A stretch of DNA of 16,171 bases from Willaertia magna (taxonomy: Eukaryota; Heterolobosea; Eutetramitea; Acrasida; Naegleriidae): positions 1 to 16,171 of the forward strand of contig CADWAF010001052.1 of assembly GCA_902984215.1 (NCBI GenBank). Direction: 5' to 3'. Positions 7,585 through 15,234 of this stretch are shown here, piece after piece. The notes beneath the pieces are model-generated. The model did not search any database and was not told the DNA's origin. It saw only the letters and a list, made by a program, of their open reading frames with translations. Position numbers and translations under genes: made by a program. The stretch's first letter is position 1, and every line of letters begins with the position of its first letter.

Positions 7585-7679
7585 TTTTAAAGCCTTTTTT
7601 TTTAAATTTAGTTTTAAAATTCACACACCTTCCCGCCTTATTTTACAAAAAAAAATTAACAAAATCAAGAAGGCTTTGA
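7585..7679. promoter_or_regulatory. bidirectional promoter with mirrored AAGGCTTT boxes
   Basis: These 95 bp separate the INTS7 start codon (minus strand, 7584) and the LRRC49-like start codon (plus strand, 7680), so both promoters must be here or inside the genes. AAAGCCTT at 7589-7596 and AAGGCTTT at 7670-7677 are reverse complements. On each gene's own strand, AAGGCTTT lies four and two nucleotides before its ATG. Near the middle is CTTCCCGCCTTA (TCCCGCC at 7631-7637), like an E2F-type site and striking in such AT-rich DNA. Poly-A/T tracts flank it on both sides. That the boxes are functional is inference from their placement. Confidence 0.6.
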
Positions 7680-10119
7680 ATGGACTCCAACCATCTTCCC
7701 TACAATTTTCAACTCTCTTCAAATAATGTACCTGGTATTAGGAATGGGATAAATTTAATTAATAATTATTTCGAAGAAAGTAGTAATAATAACGGAATGA
7801 ATATCGGAAATACTTCTCCCAATAGACCACCATCTTCTGGTAGAAGATTTGTTTACAGAAATATAAATTCAGCTCCACAAAACATTAATACTACACCATC
7901 AGGGCTATCGGGATATACTCCTGTAATTAATAATAATGGTTTGTCTAGTGGGAAGAAAAATACAGTAATGCCACCTCCTGTTGGCACAATGTCAAGGAAG
8001 AATTCAACAGGAGCAGGATTAAGTAAACGACCTCAAAGTGCTGCAACGCCAAGGGCTATTCTTCCAATTTACAATAATAGTTCTTCCCTTAACAATAATC
8101 TTAATAACAACAATAATTCAACATCTAACAATCCAACGATTTTGTATTTTAAATACACAAACAGTATACTTAATAATAACAATAATAATAATTTTAATAA
8201 CAACAATAATGATAATCCTAATTCGATTTTGATTGGAGGGTTAATGAATAATGTGGTTCCCTTAAATACCGTTGCCCCAAATAATGCCACACAAAGTACT
8301 GGCATAAATTCAGAAGAAAGAAAGATGGGGAAGAATATGAGCACATCTAAATTAAATTATTTATTAAATCCAAATATACCTGTAGTTAGAGATGTTGACA
8401 TGAAATTTAAATTACAATCTGCAAGAAAGCAAGAAGAGTCAAGTAATATTGTAGATAGATTAAATCTAGATAGAAAAAATCTGACAGTAAGTTGACAATC
8501 ATTGACTTAATATCGACAATCACCTTTATTTAAAAAATAGAAATGCCCGGTAATTCAGGGAGATACCAATCTTAAATTACTTAATCTTCAATATAATGAA
8601 ATTAGACAAATTTCAAATCTTACAAATTTACCAAACTTGGTATTTTTAGATTTGTACAACAATAAGGTGAGGGTATGTATTGTCACTTGTTTTCTTTAAA
8701 AACATTTACACATATTTCATTTGTTGTAAAGAAAATTTCTGGTTTGGATGCCTTGCCCTCCTTGAGGGTGTTGATGCTAGGTAAAAATCAAATTGAAAAA
8801 ATAGAAGGATTAGAGAAATTACAAAGATTAGATGTGTTGGACCTTCATGGAAATAGAATTAAAGATATTTGTAATTTATCCATGTTAAAGGAATTGAGAG
8901 TATTGAATCTTGCTGGAAATTTGTTGACAGTTGTAAAAAACATTAGTGGATTGGTGTCACTTAATGAACTAAATTTACGAAAGAATGAAATTGAAAGAGT
9001 GGAACAAGTAAATGATCTTCCCTCTTTAAAGCGCTTATTTATTTCCTCTAACAACATTTCAAATTTTGATAATATTACTAGCGTTCTATTAAGCAAGACT
9101 ATAGTGGAGTTATCATTGGATGATAATCCCATATTTCATACAACTCAAAAGTATAGAATAGTTGTAATTACTTGTATGCCTAATTTAATAACTCTAGATA
9201 CAATTAAAATTAGTGAAGAGGAAAAGGAATCTGCAACAAAACATTTAAAAAGAAAAGATAACGTTAGATCGTTACTACCATTTACTGAATTACTGTTTGA
9301 AAATGTTAATGATATAAGGGAGGAAATTGAAACCTCAATTGATCCAATCCCTCCTATAAACGGTTTTAATTCAATTAATAATAATGTGGAGTCCAGTATT
9401 ACAGTGTCTGAGAAGGGAAGAGAAGAATGTAGGGTAGATTTACCCACAGCCAAATCTATCAATAATCCCAATGTATTTACAAAAATTGAAGCTGATGGAA
9501 TGCATATTTATGGTGATCCAATAATCTCTGCCCCAATTAACTATGGCGGTAACACAATTTACTTTCATGATTTAGATATTGAAAGGGTGTGTCAAGAATA
9601 TCTATTCTCAAAGAAATTAATATCCACTTCCATTTCTTTTGTAAACAACGGTTTGTGTAGTCTGAAACAATTGTCATTGCTAGGAAAAGTTGAATTTCCA
9701 GTTACAAAATTAGCCCTAAAGGATAACCCTGTATGTACAAATCTAAAGAGGATACTGAAACCATTTTGTTTATACATTCTACCAAGCTTAACTGAACTCA
9801 ATGGCAAAGCCGTTAGCTCACTGGACAGATTAAATTCTGAGAAGATATTTGGTAAAAGAAATGCTGTATGTAAATATATTCCACCACCAATACCCAACTC
9901 TGAACAACATTCAACAGTAGTGAACAACTGTAAGTTTTTAATGATTTTTAACATTTCAATTAACTGTGACACATGAAAATAGATTTAAATAATGTTCTGC
10001 ACCATACCTATTGTATAGATGAGAAAATGAAATTTGTTGATGATGTGTGGGATGAAGTTGTAGAAGAATTTATTGAAAAATCTTTGCTTGGCTTTTCATC
10101 CCTTTCCCTCATCAAATAA
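7680..10119 (+). CDS. LRRC49: LRRC49-like tubulin polyglutamylase complex subunit
   Basis: Four exons (7680-8486, 8541-8672, 8732-9929, 9983-10119) with GT-AG introns of 54, 59 and 53 nt give 757 residues; human LRRC49 is about 690. LRRC49 is a non-catalytic subunit of the TTLL1 polyglutamylase complex, which adds glutamate chains to tubulin in cilia and centrioles. Residues 1-255 are a low-complexity Asn/Ser extension. Then come the family's RLNLDRKNLT and CPVIQGD, and LRRs of the SDS22 type at about 278-445 (LDLYNNKV, LMLGKNQIEKIEGL, LDVLDLHGNRI, LNLAGN). An LRR cap and a charged helix follow, then a second conserved domain at about 564-685 (IEADGMHIYGDP ... EKIFGK), as in animal LRRC49. 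Splicing AAGGTGAGG to AAAATTTCT gives exactly the human spacing between LRRs. A helix around VWDEVVEEF (about residue 735) matches the human C-terminal region. The stop at 10117-10119 may be premature. Confidence 0.88.
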
Positions 10120-10249
10120 TTACCTTAAATCCAAAAAACAACTCATAACAATTGCAGACTATTCCTCAAATATTAAGAAGGAGGACAGAAAAACTCAAAA
10201 TTATGAAACATTCTTTTATGATGTTGTAAAGAAGAAAGTATTAACCTAA
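10094..10249 (+). other. likely out-of-frame C-terminus of the LRRC49-like gene
   Basis: In the frame one nucleotide ahead of exon 4, about 50 codons of protein-like text are open from the TTTT run at 10093-10096 to TAA 10247-10249. They start FHPFPSSNNYLKSKKQ and end with FFYDVVKKKVLT. Removing one T from that run would join exon 4 (…FIEKSLLGF) directly to it. As printed, exon 4 stops at 10119 after a short tail (SSLSLIK). A homopolymer miscount is the simplest explanation. An intron using GTAGAAG (about 10061) and an AG at 10177 would also reach this frame, but it would be about twice the length of the other introns and lacks their donor consensus. Confidence 0.45.
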
Positions 10250-10399
10250 AAAAACAAACTTAAAATATGGTCACAATAACAATTTTATTTCGACAAGTGT
10301 CGTGCTGGTTGCTGTTTAAAACATTCCGATAGCCCAAATTCCTCTAACGGAGATGAGTTGGAAAAATGAAAATTCAATGCATAAAAAATCATTAAAAAA
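10250..10399 (+). promoter_or_regulatory. 5' region of the F-box/WD40 gene with two upstream ORFs
   Basis: This 150-bp spacer precedes the F-box/WD40 start. It holds a short CGACA/TGTCG hairpin (10291-10302) and, close to the gene, two overlapping small ORFs. One runs from ATG 10353 for 16 codons to a TGA at 10401-10403, which overlaps the main ATG at 10400-10402. The other runs from ATG 10366 for nine codons to TAA 10393-10395. If the transcript starts upstream of 10353, both would affect initiation at 10400. The transcription start cannot be seen from the sequence. Confidence 0.35.
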
Positions 10400-13300
10400 A
10401 TGACAAACTCCAGTAGTACGAGTAACAATCCGAACGGCGGTACTACAAATAACAACAGCAGTTCTCATCTAGGGTCATCTACTTATCAAAGTCCTATTTA
10501 TTCTAAAAAACAAAAACAAAAAATAGTTTCTATACGTACAAGAAATAGAAGAAAAATACCATTTACTGATTTAATAATTTTTCATATCTTTTCTTTTTTA
10601 CATGGTATAGATATTGAAAATTGTTGTAAAGCAAGTCATATCTTCCAAAGTGTAGGCTTTGATGAAAGTAAATTTTTAGAATATTTTATCATTAAATATC
10701 ATCCTTATACTACTTTCTATCATGACTATAATAGAACTGCTACTACTTTAAATCCTCCAAATTCTTCTGTTATTAATACGAATAATACAAGTACAACAGG
10801 TACACCTTCTTCTAATAACAATACCCCAATGATTGGAAGTGGAGGAAAATATCATCCGAAAGTAATGCCACAAACAACAAGTAGTTCTAATCTAAATGTT
10901 TTTATGAATAATGGAAATAATATAACAGGAACTTCTCCAACAGGTTCTTCTAATAGTAATAATAATGGAATGATGATGTCAGGTACTCCTTCTCCAACAA
11001 CTATATCCAATAATAATGGAGGATCAACTTTTTCTTTATCGGCCCTTGCTAACAGTCAAATTAATTTTGGTTCTTCTCCGTTAGGTACGAGTAGTATATT
11101 AGCCGCTTCAATTTATACTCCAAGAGATGTATATGAAAAGCAACAACAACCTAATATTCAACAACAACAATTATCGGAACAACAAGTGTTAGATCCAACT
11201 CAATTAATTGCTAAGGAAGAGAAAGAATACTATAAAAGACCAAAATGTAATTGGAGGAATGCAGTTAAATATAGAGAACAAATGCAAACTTATTATCGTT
11301 TTTCTAAAGTTCAATTAGTTAAGGTTTATACTCAACCTGACTTGAAGATTTTGACTTTGAGTTCTTCAAGTTTGAAAGAGGCAATAAAAGGTAAAGGTTG
11401 GGTAGATGTTGAATCCCCAACTGCTAATACTAAGGATAACAAAGAGATACAAACAAATGTTAATTTAACTACGGTAAAGCCTGTAGTTAATATTAATAAT
11501 GGGGACAATACTTATGAAGAAGAGTTTAAAAAGGAAAAGGAAAAGTTAGAAAAGGAAAGAGAGTTATTAGTGGAGGAATTTAGTGGTATTATGAATTATA
11601 CAAATACTAATACAGAGGATTGGAAGAATAATGGTTTTCATTTAACAAATGTTCGATTATTGGATGGTAGAGTAATTTTAAATACAAGAAAGAATTTTAG
11701 ACATACAACAAAGCCTTTTAAACATCATTATTCATATGATTTATTAACTTATTCGCTTTATAGCGCAAAAGACTCTCATCTTGCAAATCGATTAGATGAA
11801 GATAGAAAGAAATTATTATTATCTTTATTTGATAATCATGAAGATGAAAAGACTGAAATTTCAATTCGTGAAGAATTTATGATGAAAACTAATAATTTTA
11901 ATGTAGAACAATGGGCTAGTAAGATTATTAATTATAGTAGTGAATATATTTCTAGATCAAGATCAGAAGGAAGTGCAGCGCCTACCACAGCTGATGAAGA
12001 TCTTTCTACAGCCCACTCTAGAGCTGATTACCCACCTTTTTCCGTTTTAAATTTATTAGGAGTAATTAATACTTACCCAAAATATGGTTCTTTTGGTACA
12101 GCATGGTCTCCTGCAAATCGTACTTCAGGTTATGGTTCTTTAGAATTTATTGAACTTGAAATTGATGAAGAGATTTATATTACTGAAGTTAGAATTTTTG
12201 AAACATTTTGTCCTGGAGGTGTTTTTAAGATTGCAACTTTTAATAAGGAAAGTAATTCATATGATACTGTATGGTTAGGTAAACCATATGATACAAATTG
12301 TAGAGTAATGGATAGATCAAGAGTATTTTCACCAAAATTATTAAAGAAGAATTATAGAACGAAAAGAATACGTATTGATTTTGATTTAAGAAAATCACCT
12401 TCTGGTTGGACTGAAATTGATGGTATTTTGGTAAGGGGAACATTAACACCTAATGATACATTAAGAGTATTAGCTCAACAACATTTTCAAAAGAAAAGGG
12501 ATACTATAAAATTAAATAAGGAAGTTTTACATTTTCCTTATTCGTTTTTATCTCATTCACCTTTTGATTATCAATTTGGGGTATTATGTTTTGTATATAC
12601 AGAATCAAGTTATTATCATATTAATTCAACTTTAGTTGTGATTGGAGGTACAGAATTATTGAAAGATGAAGTATTCTTAGAAGTAACTTATTCTAGAGAT
12701 TATATTTCAGCTGTTAAGTTATTAAGTAATAAGACATGTATGGCTATAGTTAAACTTGCAAGAGTACCTGTACAATATTGTGTTCATATTTATGATATTA
12801 CTTCTAAGAGATTATCTAAAACATTTGAATTAAAAGATTTACCTTCTGAAACAGAAGTTAAAGTATGGGAATTAACACAACAAATTATAGCATGTTCTGC
12901 AGACAACAGAATCTACATATATGATATAAGTCACTCTTCTAACGTACAAAACTGGAAATTATTACATGTACTTCAAGGCCATTATACTACTGTCACTTCT
13001 CTTTCGCTTAATACTGAATTAATTGATGTATGTAACGTTTTAGTTTCTGGTTCAGCTGATGGTACTGCAAAGATATGGAGTTTACATACTGGTAATTGTT
13101 TACTAACGTTAGTACATCCTTCTCCAGTTACTACAGTAAAATTAATAGCTGGAGGATCAATGGTTGCTACCGTTTGTGTGAATGAATCAAAAATTAGAAT
13201 TTGGAGCATTTGTGGACAAGATGCAGGTCAATTAGTTAGAGTTATAAATTTACCAAGTTTATCAACAGGTGGTAATGGATATTGTCAAAAAGAAATTTAT

Positions 13301-13480
13301 TTTGATGATAGTTATTTCACTTACTTTGAAAAGGGTACTAATGAATATGTTTTGGGTAGATTTTATTCTTCAGATAAGGTTGGAGAGAGAACACAAATTG
13401 TTGATGAAGGTTCCTCTTTAAATAAGTATAATATTGTCAATAAGTATCAAACTAATCCAGAAGCCTGTACCATCTTATAA
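10400..13480 (+). CDS. F-box / FBXL4-like jelly-roll / WD40 protein with CaaX box
   Basis: One exon, 1026 residues. After a low-complexity leader (1-40), residues 53-100 form an F-box (IPFTDLIIFHIFSFL, IENCCKASHIFQSV). A Ser/Thr/Asn/Gln-rich insert (110-275) separates it from NWRNAVKYREQM, the W..Y segment that usually follows an F-box. A Glu/Lys coiled stretch lies at 373-393. Residues about 558-680 resemble the F5/8-type (discoidin-like) domain of FBXL4: YGSFGTAWSP, ITEVRIFETFCPGGVFKI, WLGKP, SRVFSP, then RIRIDFD and WTEIDGILVRG. From about 720 to 995 WD40-type repeats follow, clearest at 857-895 (LQGHYTTVTSL, SGSADGTAKIWSL) with neighbours at 818-842 and 905-936. The last four residues, CTIL, are a CaaX motif suited to geranylgeranylation. 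I infer a membrane-tethered substrate receptor of an SCF ubiquitin ligase; the target is unknown. The start is fixed by an upstream in-frame stop and by the F-box. Confidence 0.85.
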   Translation: MTNSSSTSNNPNGGTTNNNSSSHLGSSTYQSPIYSKKQKQKIVSIRTRNRRKIPFTDLIIFHIFSFLHGIDIENCCKASHIFQSVGFDESKFLEYFIIKYHPYTTFYHDYNRTATTLNPPNSSVINTNNTSTTGTPSSNNNTPMIGSGGKYHPKVMPQTTSSSNLNVFMNNGNNITGTSPTGSSNSNNNGMMMSGTPSPTTISNNNGGSTFSLSALANSQINFGSSPLGTSSILAASIYTPRDVYEKQQQPNIQQQQLSEQQVLDPTQLIAKEEKEYYKRPKCNWRNAVKYREQMQTYYRFSKVQLVKVYTQPDLKILTLSSSSLKEAIKGKGWVDVESPTANTKDNKEIQTNVNLTTVKPVVNINNGDNTYEEEFKKEKEKLEKERELLVEEFSGIMNYTNTNTEDWKNNGFHLTNVRLLDGRVILNTRKNFRHTTKPFKHHYSYDLLTYSLYSAKDSHLANRLDEDRKKLLLSLFDNHEDEKTEISIREEFMMKTNNFNVEQWASKIINYSSEYISRSRSEGSAAPTTADEDLSTAHSRADYPPFSVLNLLGVINTYPKYGSFGTAWSPANRTSGYGSLEFIELEIDEEIYITEVRIFETFCPGGVFKIATFNKESNSYDTVWLGKPYDTNCRVMDRSRVFSPKLLKKNYRTKRIRIDFDLRKSPSGWTEIDGILVRGTLTPNDTLRVLAQQHFQKKRDTIKLNKEVLHFPYSFLSHSPFDYQFGVLCFVYTESSYYHINSTLVVIGGTELLKDEVFLEVTYSRDYISAVKLLSNKTCMAIVKLARVPVQYCVHIYDITSKRLSKTFELKDLPSETEVKVWELTQQIIACSADNRIYIYDISHSSNVQNWKLLHVLQGHYTTVTSLSLNTELIDVCNVLVSGSADGTAKIWSLHTGNCLLTLVHPSPVTTVKLIAGGSMVATVCVNESKIRIWSICGQDAGQLVRVINLPSLSTGGNGYCQKEIYFDDSYFTYFEKGTNEYVLGRFYSSDKVGERTQIVDEGSSLNKYNIVNKYQTNPEACTIL

Positions 13481-13620
13481 TTTATTTTGTAATCTCTCAA
13501 TTTTGTAATAATTAAAGCTAAATATAATTATTATTGTAATTAATCTTTTGTAGCGAGAATTAACAGTCGGGCCTATTTCAGCATAAAATTTTAAAAAAAT
13601 TAAAAAAAATTAAATAAAAA
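13481..13620. other. intergenic spacer
   Basis: This spacer lies between two plus-strand genes and is very AT-rich. The only less AT-rich patch is at about 13551-13580 (TAGCGAGAATTAACAGTCGG). It ends in A-rich sequence directly before the next ATG, as in other genes of the window. It must hold the 3' end of the F-box/WD40 gene and the promoter of the next gene; no recognisable site stands out. Confidence 0.3.
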
Positions 13621-13963
13621 ATGAACAAGGAGAAGATTTATAATATTATTTGGAAGGGAGCTTCTGGTTTTATGTTCGGATTTACTATAATGTCTTTTGT
13701 AGTTGCTGGATTTCAAGCAAAAACTTTCTTTGCTAATTTCGGGGAGTGGTCTGAAAGAAGAGTAGGTAATTATTTTTTTTGATGACAATACTTATCGGAA
13801 ACAATAAAAGAAACTTAAAGAACAAATTGCTAGAGAAATGATTGAAGAACAAGGTGGACAAGAAGAAAGAGATAGAGAACTTGAAAGAATTTTAGGAATA
13901 ACTCCAGAAGAAATTGTTGAAGAAAATGTTTTGGAAGCACCAATAACAAAGGAACAACAATAA
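13621..13963 (+). CDS. small single-span membrane protein, unknown
   Basis: Two exons, 13621-13761 and 13811-13963, join through a 49-nt intron (GTAGGT...AAAAG) in phase 0 to give 97 residues. The ATG follows an A-run. Residues 12-32 form one hydrophobic segment with small-residue spacing (GASGFMFGFTIMSFVVAGF), a likely membrane helix. It is followed by FFANFGEWSERR, then after the intron a highly charged helix (KLKEQIAREMIEEQ, ERDRELERIL) and an acidic tail. Size and layout resemble small mitochondrial inner-membrane or assembly proteins, but I recognise no family. Splicing is supported because the second exon keeps a coding-like frame while the unspliced frame stops inside the intron. Confidence 0.75.
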
Positions 13964-14206
13964 AATTTTAAAATAATAATGAATGGATAATTAAATTTTG
14001 TATATTTTTTTATAAAATAAATAATTTTAAAATATTTAAACGTTTTACAAAAATTTTGGAATTTATTTATTGCTAGCCTAGGCAACTGGTTCAATTTACA
14101 AAAATGATTTACAAATTTTTTTTTGGGCGGGATGATTAGCAATGCCAAATGCTATGAGGCTACAGAACTACAAAAAAAAAGAGAAAATTACTATTGGGAA
14201 CTATAA
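13964..14206. promoter_or_regulatory. spacer with a TCCCGCC-type site before the coiled-coil gene
   Basis: AT-rich spacer between two plus-strand genes. Its outstanding part is a run of T's followed by GGGCGGGATG. GGCGGGA at 14126-14132 is the reverse complement of the TCCCGCC in the INTS7/LRRC49 promoter and lies 74 bp before the next ATG. A palindromic GCTAGCCTAGGC patch is at about 14073-14084. Resemblance to E2F-type sites is visible; function is inference. Confidence 0.4.
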
Positions 14207-15053
14207 ATGGAGAAGGTTTTATCGGTTCAAGTTGAAGAGTTGGGAAGGCTTCAAGAGGAAGAAAGAAGAAGATTAGATGAAACCTTAAACTACAATGATG
14301 AATTATTAAAGAAAGTAAGGCAATGTAAGTAATTTTTCTTTCCAAACGTTTTAATAAAGCCTTTTTGTATTGAAAAAATCAGTGGAAGAAGAAAAACAAG
14401 ATTTAAATAGAAAGAAAAGACAATTAGTTTATAACAATTATCAACTACAAAACCAAATAGATGAATTGCAAAAAGGTATTAAGGATTACGATATTGAAAA
14501 TAATCAATACAAAAGCAAGATTCAAAAATTGTATTCTAGAAGATATGAACTAGAAAGTAAAGTAAAAGATCAAGAAAGAAAGGCTAATGAAGGTTTAGAA
14601 ATGTATCAAAAGTGCATTATTGAAGTAAAGGAGTTTTATAAAAAGTCAACTGAGGAAGGTAAACAAATAATTAACTTAGCAAACGAAACCTTAAAGTTAA
14701 CTAACGAAATTTTTTCGTTAAAGGAAGGAATTAAAGAATTGTTAGATAAACAAAAGCTTTTAAGGGAAGAGAAGGAAACATTAGAAGATCAAATAAAAAA
14801 GGAAGATTTAAAGTTTGATGATTTACAGAAACAGTCAATGCAAAAAGAACAAAAAGAAAAACAGTTGAGATCAAAGATTGGATATAATCAAAAGGCTATT
14901 CAACAAAAGAAGGAAGAAATGAATAAAGAAATGAATGAAATGAAGGCTTTAGAAGAAGAATTAATTACTTTAACGAATCAAACAAATGCTCAAATGAAAA
15001 GAAGAGATACTTTATATAAAATGTTACATAGTTTACAGTCACAGAATGAATAA
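14207..15053 (+). CDS. coiled-coil protein, unknown
   Basis: Exon 1 (14207-14324) and exon 2 (14383-15053) flank a 58-nt GTAAGT...CAG intron in phase 1, giving 262 residues. Nearly the whole protein is predicted coiled coil: heptad-like Leu/Ile spacing with abundant Glu, Lys and Gln from residue 5 (VLSVQVEELGRLQEEE) to the end. A milder break occurs around residues 108-150 (YQKCIIEVKEFYKKSTEEG). There is no membrane segment, catalytic motif or signal. Such proteins occur in cytoskeletal, kinetochore, centriolar and ciliary structures, but composition alone does not say which. The first exon supplies the only good ATG; the second exon alone has none near its start. The promoter shares a TCCCGCC site with the LRRC49-like gene, a weak hint of shared control. 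Confidence 0.8.
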
Positions 15054-15234
15054 CACGTTTTTCCAAAGAAATTACTGACCTATAAATTTTTAATTGATTG
15101 GTTTACAAAAGTTATTTTTATTTACAATGCCAGGCAAAATTTTGAAAAACTTAAATTGATTTAAAAAGTCAAAAAGCACAAGAACTCCCATTAAACTTCC
15201 TTTTCACACAAAAAAATAGAAACACTAAAAAAAA
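15054..15234. other. intergenic spacer
   Basis: AT-rich spacer between two plus-strand genes. It ends in ACACTAAAAAAAA directly before the ATG, like the sequence before its paralogue at 318 (minus-strand ACACTTTC plus an A-run). The duplication of the two genes may therefore include a little 5' sequence. Nothing else is recognisable. Confidence 0.35.

Noticed and set aside
7638..7650. TTTTACAA/TTGTAAAA motif recurring in most spacers
   Set aside because: It also occurs often inside coding regions (Leu-Gln codons) and is expected by chance at this AT content.
8069..8344. Leu-rich open frame opposite the poly-Asn part of LRRC49 exon 1
   Set aside because: It is the complement of Asn codons (AAT/AAC read as ATT/GTT-type and Leu codons), a composition artefact.
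9145..9972. Two minus-strand open frames opposite LRRC49 exon 3
   Set aside because: They mirror a clearly homologous plus-strand exon and show no protein features of their own.
10061..10177. A fourth LRRC49 intron restoring the C-terminal frame
   Set aside because: The donor (GTAGAAG) and length of about 117 nt do not fit the other introns, and it would remove a helix that matches the animal C-terminal region.
13792..14148. Open minus-strand frame opposite the small membrane protein gene
   Set aside because: The plus strand has a better spliced gene here; the minus frame is Ser/Phe-rich shadow text plus AT-rich spacer.
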